In this document: positions 1 through 8,872 of the stretch, in pieces
How the letters are laid out: the number at the start of each line of letters is the position of its first letter
Numbering within the stretch: position 1 is the stretch's first letter
Assembly (NCBI GenBank): GCA_963691885.1
Contig: OY829843.1
Location: forward strand, 2,108,001-2,172,000
Source of the DNA: G963691885 sp963691885
GTDB lineage: Bacteria > Pseudomonadota > Alphaproteobacteria > UBA8366 > Aestuariispiraceae
Direction of reading: 5' to 3'
DNA: 64,000 bases
Position numbers and translations under genes: made by a program
The notes under the pieces: model-generated
Databases searched by the model: none
Seen by the model: the letters and a program-made list of their open reading frames with translations, nothing else
What the model was told of the DNA's origin: nothing

Positions 1-1239
1 ACCACGGGACTGCTTGCCGCCACACAGTTTGATCTTAATCCGGATCAGTGCGCCGTTCAGGAACGGGCCCGCGACCTGGCCGAAGGTTTCGTAGCCGAGA
101 GGGCTGCAGAGACCGACCGGACAGAAATGTATCCCTGGGACGTGGTGGAGCAGCTGAAGAAACACGGCTTTACCGGGATGACCGTTCCCAAAGCCTATGG
201 TGGACCTGGCCATTGTTTCCTGAACGCATCTATCGCGATTGAACAGTTTGCCCGGGTGTGTGGCGTGACAGGCCGGATCGCGGTTGAGGCCAATATGGGC
301 GGTATCTCCGCCGTGATGCGATATGGCACCGAGGCCCAGAAACATTTTGCGGCCAGTTTCGTGTTGGATGGTGACAAACCTGCGATCTGCATCACAGAGC
401 CTGATGCCGGGTCTGCTGCCAGTGAGATGACGACCCGTGCCGACAAGCGGGGCGATAAATATATTCTCAACGGGAAGAAGCACTGGATCACGGGTGGCGG
501 GGTTTCGCGCCTCCATCTGATTTTTGCCAGAGTGTTCGATGAGGCTGGTGAAGAGCAGGGGATCGGCGGTTTTCTGGCTGTTCGGGGTGAAGATGAAGGA
601 TTGGTGATTGGCGCGCGCGAACCGACCATGGGCCTGCGCGGCATCCCCGAAACAGAGGTCTTCTTTAATGATCTTGAACTGGGTGAGGACAGAGTTGTGA
701 TGCCGCCTGGCGGCTTTCGCCGCGGTTTTGCGGAACTAATGGACGCGTATAATTCGCAGCGTGTTGGTGCCGCAACGGTTGCCATGGGTGTTGCTGCTGG
801 GGCCTATGATCTGGCATTGGATTTTGTGCAGAAGCGGGAACAGTTCGGTCGTCCGATTGCCGAGTTCCAGGGGCTGCAATGGATGTTGAGCGACATGTCG
901 ATGCAACTGGATGCGGCCCGTTTGATGATTTGGCGGGCGGCAGCCTCTGCGGCACCTTTCCCGGATGTTCAGATGGCGGCCCATGCAAAGATTTTTGCCT
1001 CTGAAATGGCGATAAAGGTGTCGAATGACGCGCTGCAGCTGTTTGGGGCGCGGGGCTATTCCCGGAACCTGCCAGTCGAACGGATGGTGCGTGATGCCCG
1101 GATGTTCACAATCGGGGGTGGGACAGCCCAAATCCTGAGGACGGTTGCCGCTTCCCGAATTTTGGGGCAGAAATTACCGCAGACGCGGGATGGTTATGCG
1201 CGGGCGTCTCAAACCACGAAAGCCGTCGCCGCCGAATAA
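1..1239 (+). CDS. acd: Acyl-CoA dehydrogenase homologue, 3-sulfinopropionyl-CoA desulfinase-like (5' end cut by window)
   Basis: The frame is open from base 1, so the start lies upstream; 412 codons are visible and only a few N-terminal residues are probably missing. The fold is a standard acyl-CoA dehydrogenase, with flavin/substrate motifs such as ITEPDAGSAASE and the C-terminal VRDARMF region. Neither usual catalytic base is present: the C-terminal Y-E-G-T site reads GGGT (1114-1125) and the alternative LDLER-type Glu is Gln in YNSQRVGA (Gln codon 757-759). An Arg sits in GRIAVEANMG (274-276). From memory, the 3-sulfinopropionyl-CoA desulfinases (Acd) lack the base Glu, carry a Gln there and need an Arg in the same context (Arg84 in the Advenella enzyme). 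They release sulfite from 3-sulfinopropionyl-CoA to give propionyl-CoA. The downstream family III CoA-transferase fits the Act partner. The subfamily call is inference, but well supported by these residues. Confidence 0.75.
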   Translation, partial: TTGLLAATQFDLNPDQCAVQERARDLAEGFVAERAAETDRTEMYPWDVVEQLKKHGFTGMTVPKAYGGPGHCFLNASIAIEQFARVCGVTGRIAVEANMGGISAVMRYGTEAQKHFAASFVLDGDKPAICITEPDAGSAASEMTTRADKRGDKYILNGKKHWITGGGVSRLHLIFARVFDEAGEEQGIGGFLAVRGEDEGLVIGAREPTMGLRGIPETEVFFNDLELGEDRVVMPPGGFRRGFAELMDAYNSQRVGAATVAMGVAAGAYDLALDFVQKREQFGRPIAEFQGLQWMLSDMSMQLDAARLMIWRAAASAAPFPDVQMAAHAKIFASEMAIKVSNDALQLFGARGYSRNLPVERMVRDARMFTIGGGTAQILRTVAASRILGQKLPQTRDGYARASQTTKAVAAE

Positions 1240-1273
1240 GGCAGTACATTTTCCAAAGTAGAATTGAGAGCTC

Positions 1274-2908
1274 ATGACCAAGACCAGTGAAGGGGTGATG
1301 GCGGTCGACCAGATTGCGCGCCGTCTCTATGATGCCGGCTGTCGGTATGCATTTGGCATTCCAGGCGGCGAAGTGATCGCGATGATCGATGCGCTGGACT
1401 GCGCAGGGATCGAATTCATCCTGACAAAGCATGAGAATAACGCTGGTTTTATGGCTGAAGGCACCTGGCACATGACGGGTGCCCCGGCAATTCTGGTGAC
1501 AACGGTCGGACCGGGTGCGGCCAACGCGGTGAACGTGGTTGCCAATGCGGAACAGGATCGCGTGCCGATGATCGTTTTGACCGGCTGCGTCGATGCGGAA
1601 GAGGCGCTTTCCTATAATCATCAGGTTTTTGATCATTGTGCGGTATTTGGCCCTGTCGCAAAGGCAAGCTTCACATTGGGCGACTCTGCGGCTGACCTCC
1701 TAGCTGACAAGGCTGTTTCAATTGCCATGGATCAGCGCCCCGGACCGGTCCATATCGATTTGCCCATCTCCCGCCAGCGTTTGGTCTATGAACCTGGCCT
1801 GACACATCAGAGGGCCACGAACCTTGCAACGGCGCCAGCCCCAGGGTCGGAACTGGATCAGGCGCGCACCTGGCTGGCGGCGGCTGAAAAACCGTTGATG
1901 GTGGTTGGGCTGGATGTCCTGACCTCACCGGGCGCAGCGGAAGAAATCAAGTCCCTGGCCGAGCGTGTCGGGATGCCGCTGGTGACGACTTATAAGGCAA
2001 AGGGTGTAATGCCCGAAGATCATCCGCTGGTTCTTGGCGGCGCTGGCCTGTCACCAACCGCTGACAAGCAGTTGCTGCCATTGGTGCAGGCCGCTGATGT
2101 CATCTTGTTGGCGGGCTATGACCCCATCGAGATGCGGACCGGATGGCAGAACCCCTGGAATCCAGAGACCCAGCACGTAATTGAGATCGCATCGGCGACC
2201 AATGACCATTACATGCATCAGTCGAGCCTCAGTTTTGTCTGTGATATCGCAGCAGGATTGCGGGTGTTGGGCGATGGTCTGTCGCCTGCCGGGAACACCT
2301 GGGCCGACAATGCGCCGAGTGCTGCCAAAGAGGTTCTTGCCGGTGCCTTTGGTCAGAATGAGGCATGGGGACCCGCCGCCATCGTCGAAACCGTACGGGG
2401 CGGGATGCCGAACAATAGTATCGCGACGGTCGACAGTGGTGCACATCGCATCTTGCTCAGCCAGGTCTGGTCCTGTTTTGAAGCACCGCAGCTTCTTCAA
2501 TCAACGGGTCTCTGTACCATGGGCTGCGCCCTGCCACTCGCGATGGGGGCAAAGATTGCGGATCCGGACCGGCCGGTTGTCGCGTTTACGGGTGACGCCG
2601 GGTTGGAAATGATCCTGGGTGAATTGGCAACCCTTCGCGATCTGCAACTGGCCTTGCCTGTTGTGGTGTTTGTGGATCAGTCCCTCGCGCTTATCGAGTT
2701 GAAGCAACGGGCGGTCGGCATGAAGAATCTTGCCGTGGATTTTCCGGGCACAGATTTCGCGGCGCTGGGTCAAGCGCTTGGCGGGTATGGTGTTACCATC
2801 GACAATAGGGCAGATTTGGCCACGGCTTTGCAAGAGGCGCTTGGTGCAGACCGATTTACCGTTCTTGCCTGCAAGTTTGATCGCAAAGCCTATGACGGAC
2901 GTTTGTAG
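1274..2908 (+). CDS. Thiamine diphosphate-dependent enzyme of the acetolactate synthase family, substrate unknown
   Basis: The protein has 544 residues in the three-domain order of acetolactate synthase-like enzymes: N-terminal Pyr domain, central domain and C-terminal PP domain. The Pyr domain has the cofactor-activating Glu in TKHENNAGFMAEG and the usual VGPGAANAVNVVANA segment. In the PP domain the GDG...NN signature reads GDAGLEM ... FVDQSLALIELKQ, so the first Asn is Val and the metal-binding second position is Asp, a variant seen in side branches of the family. It is not a convincing sulfoacetaldehyde acetyltransferase or oxalyl-CoA decarboxylase, since their flanking motifs are absent. 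It starts 34 nt after the desulfinase-like gene and ends 29 nt before the CoA-transferase, so one operon is likely. It could make or cleave a 2-oxo or 2-hydroxyacyl compound feeding that pathway; this is a guess. Confidence 0.75.
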   Translation: MTKTSEGVMAVDQIARRLYDAGCRYAFGIPGGEVIAMIDALDCAGIEFILTKHENNAGFMAEGTWHMTGAPAILVTTVGPGAANAVNVVANAEQDRVPMIVLTGCVDAEEALSYNHQVFDHCAVFGPVAKASFTLGDSAADLLADKAVSIAMDQRPGPVHIDLPISRQRLVYEPGLTHQRATNLATAPAPGSELDQARTWLAAAEKPLMVVGLDVLTSPGAAEEIKSLAERVGMPLVTTYKAKGVMPEDHPLVLGGAGLSPTADKQLLPLVQAADVILLAGYDPIEMRTGWQNPWNPETQHVIEIASATNDHYMHQSSLSFVCDIAAGLRVLGDGLSPAGNTWADNAPSAAKEVLAGAFGQNEAWGPAAIVETVRGGMPNNSIATVDSGAHRILLSQVWSCFEAPQLLQSTGLCTMGCALPLAMGAKIADPDRPVVAFTGDAGLEMILGELATLRDLQLALPVVVFVDQSLALIELKQRAVGMKNLAVDFPGTDFAALGQALGGYGVTIDNRADLATALQEALGADRFTVLACKFDRKAYDGRL

Positions 2909-2937
2909 AAACACCAAACCTGTTGGCGAAAGACATT

Positions 2938-4182
2938 ATGACCGCACTTCCACTCGACGGTATCCGCATCTTTGACCTGACCCGTATCCTCGCCGGGCCG
3001 ACCTGCACGCAGTATTTGGGTGACCTGGGTGCAGACGTGATCAAGATCGAACGGCCGGATCAGGGGGATGACACAAGAAAATGGGGCCCGCCCTATGTGA
3101 AAGATGGTGAGGGCGGCAATACGACGGAAAGTTCCTATTATCTCAGCGCTAATCGCAACAAGCGGTCGATCACCCTTAACCTTGCCAGTGAAGAGGGGCA
3201 GGCGCTTGCCCGTCGCCTGATCGGTGAGTGTGACGTTTTTATCGAGAACTTCAAAACCGGTGGCTTGAAAGCATACGGTCTGTCTTATGACGACCTCAAG
3301 GCGGAGTTCCCGGGGTTGGTCTATTGCTCTGTCACCGGGTTCGGCCAGACAGGCCCCTATGCCAACCGCGCCGGGTACGACTTTCTGGCCCAGGGGTTAG
3401 GCGGCATCATGTCGATTACCGGCGAACCAGAAGGCGAGCCTGTAAAAGTCGGGGTTGGAATCGCTGATGTTATGACCGGCATGTATGCCTCAACCGCCAT
3501 TCTGGCGGCGCTGCGGCACCGGGACCGAACTGGCGAAGGTCAGCATATCGATTGTTCCCTTCTCGACAGTCAGGTGGCCTGGCTGGTGAACGAAGGGGTC
3601 AACTACCTGGTATCGGGGGAAGTGCCGGTGCGCCGCGGAAACGAACACCCCAATATTGTTCCTTACAAAGTCTTTGAATGCTCGGACGGTCACGTGATCC
3701 TGGCGGTGGGAAATGACGGCCAATATCAGAAATGGTGCGACTTTGCCGGTGCGGAGGATCTAGGGTCCGATCCACGGTTTCTGACCAACCCTTTGCGTCT
3801 GGAAAATCGAGAGGCGCTCTACGCCCTGATGCCAGCCTATATGAAACAGAAAAGCGTCACGGACTGGGTTGATGGTCTGGCGGGTGTTGGTGTTCCCTGC
3901 AGTCCGGTAAACAACATTGCCCAGGTGTTTGAGGATCCGCATATCAAGGCGCGGAACATGCAGATCAGCATGCCGCATCCAACTGCCGGGAATGGCGAGG
4001 TGCCGCTTATCGGAAACCCGGTAAAACTCTCCGGAACGCCGGTTCAGTATCGCCATGCGCCACCGATTTTGGGTCAGCATACAGAAGAGATTCTACGGGA
4101 AATCCTGGGTGCGGATGAGGCCGAGATCTCCGAACTCGCACAGAGCGGCGCAACCACGGCTGCAAAGCGCAGCGACACTTAG
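2938..4182 (+). CDS. Family III (CaiB/BaiF) CoA-transferase, possible Act partner of the desulfinase
   Basis: A 414-residue CaiB/BaiF enzyme. It begins with the typical GIRIFDLTRILAGP strand and GADVIKIE motif. The likely catalytic Asp lies in VGVGIADVMTGMYA, and HRDRTGEGQHID is the family hallmark. Such enzymes move CoA between carboxylic acids through an aspartyl-CoA thioester. ATG 2938 is preferred because the protein then starts MTALPLDG; a TTG at 2923 would add five residues. In sulfinopropionate users a family III transferase makes 3-sulfinopropionyl-CoA from succinyl-CoA, which would fit the first gene here. The substrate is inferred from context only. It is clearly paralogous to the enzyme at 59666-60895. 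Confidence 0.85.
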   Translation: MTALPLDGIRIFDLTRILAGPTCTQYLGDLGADVIKIERPDQGDDTRKWGPPYVKDGEGGNTTESSYYLSANRNKRSITLNLASEEGQALARRLIGECDVFIENFKTGGLKAYGLSYDDLKAEFPGLVYCSVTGFGQTGPYANRAGYDFLAQGLGGIMSITGEPEGEPVKVGVGIADVMTGMYASTAILAALRHRDRTGEGQHIDCSLLDSQVAWLVNEGVNYLVSGEVPVRRGNEHPNIVPYKVFECSDGHVILAVGNDGQYQKWCDFAGAEDLGSDPRFLTNPLRLENREALYALMPAYMKQKSVTDWVDGLAGVGVPCSPVNNIAQVFEDPHIKARNMQISMPHPTAGNGEVPLIGNPVKLSGTPVQYRHAPPILGQHTEEILREILGADEAEISELAQSGATTAAKRSDT

Positions 4183-4313
4183 TCCGGGCTATTGCGCGGA
4201 GCTTGCCGTTTTCTGAAAATTCCTGTCCCTTATGGAATAGTTCAAAGGGGTAACTGTGTCATAGTCGGCATCTGCGACCTTCTGTTTTCAGTTGATCTTT
4301 CTATAGGTAATTC

Positions 4314-5573
4314 ATGACCCGTTATTCTGTTTGGAACCTGATTAAAGGCGGCCTGACCGGGCAACGACACTGGTCCCGTGCCTGGCGGGACCCGGACCCG
4401 AAACCGTCCTATGACATCATCATTATCGGTGGTGGCGGGCATGGCTTGGCGACGGCCCATTACCTGTCAAAGCATCATGGCTTGCGGAATATAGCGGTTC
4501 TTGAAAAGGGCTGGCTCGGCGGCGGTAATGTTGGCCGGAATACGACCATTGTCCGGTCCAACTACCTACTCGATGCCAATTCCCAATTTTATGAGAAATC
4601 GCTGAAACTGTGGGAAGGGTTGAGTCAGGACCTGAACTACAACGTGATGTTCTCGCAGCGCTCCGTCATCAATCTGGCGCATTCCAAGCCGCAACTGGAC
4701 AGCTATGCCAGGCGCGGAAATGCGATGCGGTTGAATGGTATTGATTCTGAACTGCTGGACCGCGAAGAGGTCCGCAAGCTTGTCCCGCTGCTCGATTTTT
4801 CAGAAAATGCGCGGTTCCCGGTCTATGGTGGCCTGATGCAGCCGCGCGGTGGTTCGGCACGTCATGACGCCGTTGCCTGGGGATTTGCCCGTTCGGCGGA
4901 TGCCCATGGCGTGGATCTGATCCAGAATTGCGAGGTCACCGGCTTCAAGATCGAGAACGGAGCCGTGACCGGTGTTGAAACAACACGCGGGTCAATCGGT
5001 GCAAAGAAGGTCGGATTGGCGGTTGCGGGTTCGACCAGTCACGTCGCGGCCATGGCGGGCCTGAACCGTCTGCCGATTGAAAGTCACAAGTTACAGGCCA
5101 TGGTGTCCGAAGGGTTAAAGCCTCTTGTCCATCAGGTGATTACCTATGGGGCCGGTCATTTTTACATCAGCCAGTCTGACAAGGGCGGATTGGTATTTGG
5201 TGGCGATCTGGATGGCTATAATTCCTATGCACAGCGCGGGAACATGCCCCTGATCGAGCATGTCGCCGCTGTTGGGATGGCGATGATGCCCGCGATCGGT
5301 CGCATCCGGTTGTTACGGCACTGGTCGGGGATCATGGATATGTCGATGGATGGCAGCCCGATCATCGGCAAGACCCCGATCAAGGGACTCTATCTAAATG
5401 CCGGTTGGTGTTACGGCGGGTTCAAGGCGACACCGGGGTCTGGCTGGTGCTTCGCCCATACAATCGCCAATGATGAGCCGCATGCCCTGAATGAACGTTT
5501 TGCGCTGAACCGGTTTGCGACGGGGCATCTTATCGACGAACGGGGGGCCGGGCCCATTCCCGGCGCCCATTAA
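4314..5573 (+). CDS. soxB: Sarcosine oxidase beta subunit
   Basis: A 419-residue FAD/FMN oxidoreductase that carries the sarcosine-oxidising site of heterotetrameric sarcosine oxidase, which turns sarcosine into glycine, with H2O2 and 5,10-methylene-tetrahydrofolate as co-products. The N-terminus has the dinucleotide fold IIIIGGGGHGLATAHYL after a WRDPDPKPSYD lead-in typical of SoxB. His184 in SARHDAVAWG matches the His that binds FMN covalently at the beta-alpha interface. C-terminal HWSGIMDMSMDGSPIIG and GWCYGGFKATPGSG are SoxB signatures. Length matches the family (about 415). First gene of the soxBDAG operon. The 131-nt leader holds only a weak dyad (4215-4245). Confidence 0.97.
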   Translation: MTRYSVWNLIKGGLTGQRHWSRAWRDPDPKPSYDIIIIGGGGHGLATAHYLSKHHGLRNIAVLEKGWLGGGNVGRNTTIVRSNYLLDANSQFYEKSLKLWEGLSQDLNYNVMFSQRSVINLAHSKPQLDSYARRGNAMRLNGIDSELLDREEVRKLVPLLDFSENARFPVYGGLMQPRGGSARHDAVAWGFARSADAHGVDLIQNCEVTGFKIENGAVTGVETTRGSIGAKKVGLAVAGSTSHVAAMAGLNRLPIESHKLQAMVSEGLKPLVHQVITYGAGHFYISQSDKGGLVFGGDLDGYNSYAQRGNMPLIEHVAAVGMAMMPAIGRIRLLRHWSGIMDMSMDGSPIIGKTPIKGLYLNAGWCYGGFKATPGSGWCFAHTIANDEPHALNERFALNRFATGHLIDERGAGPIPGAH

Positions 5574-5597
5574 CCTGGTGCTGGAGGAGGCGACGTC

Positions 5598-5891
5598 ATG
5601 TTTGTGATCAGATGTCCGTATTGCGGCGACCGGGATATGGTGGAATTCACCTATGGCGGTGATGCCAGCAAGAAACATCCGGACAATATTGAGGAACCGG
5701 ATCAGGCGGTCTGGCAGGCCCATGTTTACGAGCGGGATAACCCAAGAGGCTGGCATCTTGAATGGTGGCAGCATACCAGCGGATGTCGCAGTTGGGTGAA
5801 GGTCGCCCGCAACACCCTGACGCATGAGATTGCTGGCACGGCAGCGGCTGATGAGCCGCTTGCGTTGCCCGTGAGTGAGGATGCGTCATGA
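5598..5891 (+). CDS. soxD: Sarcosine oxidase delta subunit
   Basis: A 97-residue small zinc-binding subunit of heterotetrameric sarcosine oxidase. The zinc ligands known for the family, Cys6, Cys9, His59 and Cys63, all fall at exactly these positions here (IRCPYCGDRD and QHTSGCRSW). It lies between soxB and soxA and overlaps the soxA start by 4 nt (ATGA), so the subunits are translationally coupled. The subunit is structural, helping hold the complex; it has no catalytic site of its own. Confidence 0.96.
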   Translation: MFVIRCPYCGDRDMVEFTYGGDASKKHPDNIEEPDQAVWQAHVYERDNPRGWHLEWWQHTSGCRSWVKVARNTLTHEIAGTAAADEPLALPVSEDAS

Positions 5892-8872
5892 GCGGTCAAA
5901 GCTTTCGTCTCGATAAGGGTGGCGCCATTGATCGCTCGGTTACCCTTGATTTCACCTTTGATGGCCAGATCTTTCAGGGTCATCCGGGGGATACTCTGGC
6001 CTCAGCGCTGGTTGCCAATGGTCAACGCCTGCTGGGTCGTAGTTTCAAGTATCACCGGCCCCGCGGGCTTTACTCGGTCGGGCCTGAAGAACCCAATGCG
6101 ATGGTGGAGCTCCGCCAGGGCGACAGGCGGGAACCCAACACACGGGCCACCCAGGTAGAGCTGTATCACGGGTTGGTTGCGCAAAGTCAGAACCGTTGGC
6201 CGAGCCTGAAATATGATATCGGATCTGTGAACCAGATTGCGTCCAAATTCATTCCGGCCGGCTTCTACTACAAGACGTTCATGTGGCCTGCCACCTGGTG
6301 GGAAAAATATGAGTTTTTCATTTGTCGCGCCGCTGGCCTGGGGACAGCTTCTGGCCAACCGGACCCGGACGAATATCAGAAAATGCATGCTCATTGCGAT
6401 ATCCTGATTGTGGGCGCTGGTCCCGCCGGGTTGTCTGCGGCGCGCGTTGCCGGCAGCAGTGGGGCCAGGGTGATCCTTGTGGACGAGCGTGAGGCGCCGG
6501 GTGGCTGGTTGCGCTTTGATCGCAGTTTTATTGAGGGTGATCCCGGGCGTGACTGGGTACGTCGCGTGATGCTGGAATTGTCCGGCATGGACAATGTCCG
6601 CATTCTAAACCGCACTACTGCTTTTGGGTATTATGATCATAACATGGTCGCGGCTGTTGAGCGGGTTCAGGACCACGTCGCTGTTCCGGCCGATTATGTG
6701 CCGCGACAGCGTCTTTGGGCCATTCGGGCAAAGCGGGCGATCCTGGCAACGGGCGCGATTGAACAGCCCATGGCCTTTGGCGATAATGACCGCCCCGGTG
6801 TCATGCTGGCCGGTGCGGCCCGTGCTTATGTGAACGGGTATGGGGCACTGCCCGGTCGCAAGGCGGCGATTTTCACCAGCAACGACAGCGGATACCGGAC
6901 CGCTCTGGACCTGCTGGATGTGGATGCCGGTGTGGTGACCCTGGTTGATACCCGCCCGGAAGGGGCGGCCGGACCCTGGGCCCAGGCGGTAAAAGATCGT
7001 GGTGTGTCGGTTCGAAGCGGGTCTGCAGTCGTTCGTGCGAAAGGCGCGCATGAGGTCACAGCCGTTGATGTCATGCCATTTGCTGGCGGTCGTCTGGAAA
7101 CGATTGCGTGTGACATGGTGGCCGTGTCCGGCGGTTGGGCCCCAGCTGTTCACCTTCATTCCCAGTCTGGTGGAAAATTGGATTGGGATCAGGATGCAGG
7201 GTGTTTTGTTCCGGGTGCCTCGCCTCAGGCCTGTACCTCTGTCGGTGCCTGTGCCGGGCGGTTTGGCCTGCAGGATTGCCTGAACCAGGGCGCGGAAGAG
7301 GCCGCCAGACTGGCTCAAGATATTATGGGGAACCCTGTGGCCTATGGTGTTCCGGCCGTTCAGGGGCCGGACGATACGGCACGACAGATGATTTGGGAAA
7401 TTCCACTCGGACCTGACAAGGGTGGAAAACGCTTTGTCGACATCCAGGATGATGTGACCGTCGAGGATATACAGCTGGCTCATCGTGAGGGTTATGTCTC
7501 CGTTGAACATCTCAAGCGTTACACGACACTTGGTATGGGAACCGATCAGGGCAAGACGAGCAATATGGCGGGCCTCGCCATCATGGCCGGGTTGCGCAAC
7601 TTGAGCATTCCAGAGGTTGGGACCACCAAGTTTCGGCCCCCCTACACCCCGGTCGCGATTGGGGCCCTGGCCGGGCAGGAGGTTGGTCAACATTATCGTC
7701 CTCTGCGTCGAACCCCGATGGATGAATGGCATGTCGCACAAGGCGCGAAATGGCAAGACGCCGGCCTGTGGCGCCGTGCCCAGTATTATCCCCAGGGCAA
7801 TGAGACGATTGACGATGCCAGCCACCGCGAGGTGACAGCGACCCGTTCTGGTGTGGGCCTGTGCGATGTGACGACGCTCGGCAAGATTGATGTTCAGGGT
7901 CCCGATGCGGGTGAGTTTCTGAACAGGCTCTATACAAACGGTTTTGCGAAACTGCCGGTTGGCAAGGCGCGATACGGGCTGATATTACGCGAAGACGGTC
8001 TGGCCTGGGATGATGGCACAACGTCAAGACTCGGCGAAAACCACTATCTGATGACGACCACAACGGCCCATGCCGGTCCGGTCATGACGAAGATGGAATT
8101 TTATCTGCAGACGGTGTGGCCGGATTTACGCGTGCACATCACCAGTGTCACGGAGCAATGGGCGGGTTTCTCCATCGCCGGTCCGAAAGCCCGTCACGTT
8201 CTGGAAAAACTGATCGATATCGATCTGGGGAATGAATCCTTTCCGTTTATGGCGGCGGCGGACTGCCGGTTTGATGGATGCCCTGCTCGTTTGTTCCGGA
8301 TCAGTTTTTCTGGGGAACTGGCCTATGAGGTCAATGTATCGGCCGATTTCGGTTTGGAGGCCTGGGGAAAGACCATGGCCGCCGGGGCCGAATTCGGCAT
8401 TGTGCCTTATGGTGTTGAAAGCCTTGGGACAATGCGGATCGAAAAGGGTCATGTTGCGGGGTCTGAGATTAACGGCCAGACAACCGCTGATGATCTGGGG
8501 CTTGGGAAGATGCTGTCATCCAAGAAGGCTTTCATCGGAAAAGCTATGGTGAACAAGCCTGGCTTTACCGATGAGGACCGGCAGAAACTGGTGGGGCTGG
8601 TGCCTGTTGATGGCAAGACGTGGATCAAGGCCGGTGCCCAATTGGTTGATGACGCCAGTGCGCCCCCGCCAATGCCGATGCTGGGTCATGTAACCGCCAT
8701 CGCCTTTAGTCCGGAAATGGATATGCCGATTGCCTTGGCCCTTATGTCTGGCGGGTTGAAGCATGAGGGGCGCGAACTGGATGCGGCCTTTCCCCTGAAG
8801 GACAGTTCGGTACGGGTACGGATTGTGTCGCCGCATTTCATTGATCCGGAAGGGAAGCGTATGCATGTCTGA
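5888..8872 (+). CDS. soxA: Sarcosine oxidase alpha subunit
   Basis: At 994 residues it has the usual length for SoxA. Domain order: an N-terminal ferredoxin-like domain (FDGQIFQGHPGDTLASAL); an NAD-binding Rossmann domain with GAGPAGLSAARVAG at about 176-189; a mid-protein segment QDCLNQGAEEAARLAQDI followed by VEDIQLAHREGYVSVEHLKRY; and a C-terminal GcvT/aminomethyltransferase domain from about residue 610, where tetrahydrofolate accepts the formaldehyde made from sarcosine. The subunit channels the imine product from SoxB to folate. Start overlaps soxD by 4 nt and the end overlaps soxG by 8 nt. The serine/glycine and folate genes often seen with sox are not in this window. Confidence 0.97.
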   Translation: MSGQSFRLDKGGAIDRSVTLDFTFDGQIFQGHPGDTLASALVANGQRLLGRSFKYHRPRGLYSVGPEEPNAMVELRQGDRREPNTRATQVELYHGLVAQSQNRWPSLKYDIGSVNQIASKFIPAGFYYKTFMWPATWWEKYEFFICRAAGLGTASGQPDPDEYQKMHAHCDILIVGAGPAGLSAARVAGSSGARVILVDEREAPGGWLRFDRSFIEGDPGRDWVRRVMLELSGMDNVRILNRTTAFGYYDHNMVAAVERVQDHVAVPADYVPRQRLWAIRAKRAILATGAIEQPMAFGDNDRPGVMLAGAARAYVNGYGALPGRKAAIFTSNDSGYRTALDLLDVDAGVVTLVDTRPEGAAGPWAQAVKDRGVSVRSGSAVVRAKGAHEVTAVDVMPFAGGRLETIACDMVAVSGGWAPAVHLHSQSGGKLDWDQDAGCFVPGASPQACTSVGACAGRFGLQDCLNQGAEEAARLAQDIMGNPVAYGVPAVQGPDDTARQMIWEIPLGPDKGGKRFVDIQDDVTVEDIQLAHREGYVSVEHLKRYTTLGMGTDQGKTSNMAGLAIMAGLRNLSIPEVGTTKFRPPYTPVAIGALAGQEVGQHYRPLRRTPMDEWHVAQGAKWQDAGLWRRAQYYPQGNETIDDASHREVTATRSGVGLCDVTTLGKIDVQGPDAGEFLNRLYTNGFAKLPVGKARYGLILREDGLAWDDGTTSRLGENHYLMTTTTAHAGPVMTKMEFYLQTVWPDLRVHITSVTEQWAGFSIAGPKARHVLEKLIDIDLGNESFPFMAAADCRFDGCPARLFRISFSGELAYEVNVSADFGLEAWGKTMAAGAEFGIVPYGVESLGTMRIEKGHVAGSEINGQTTADDLGLGKMLSSKKAFIGKAMVNKPGFTDEDRQKLVGLVPVDGKTWIKAGAQLVDDASAPPPMPMLGHVTAIAFSPEMDMPIALALMSGGLKHEGRELDAAFPLKDSSVRVRIVSPHFIDPEGKRMHV

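Noticed and set aside
1274..2908. Sulfoacetaldehyde acetyltransferase (Xsc) as identity of the ThDP enzyme
   Set aside because: Tempting next to a desulfinase-like gene, but Xsc motifs around the activating Glu do not match and the protein is shorter.
6605..7825. A 406-codon open frame on the minus strand
   Set aside because: It lies wholly inside soxA in antisense; its translation has no recognisable family pattern and soxA is certain.
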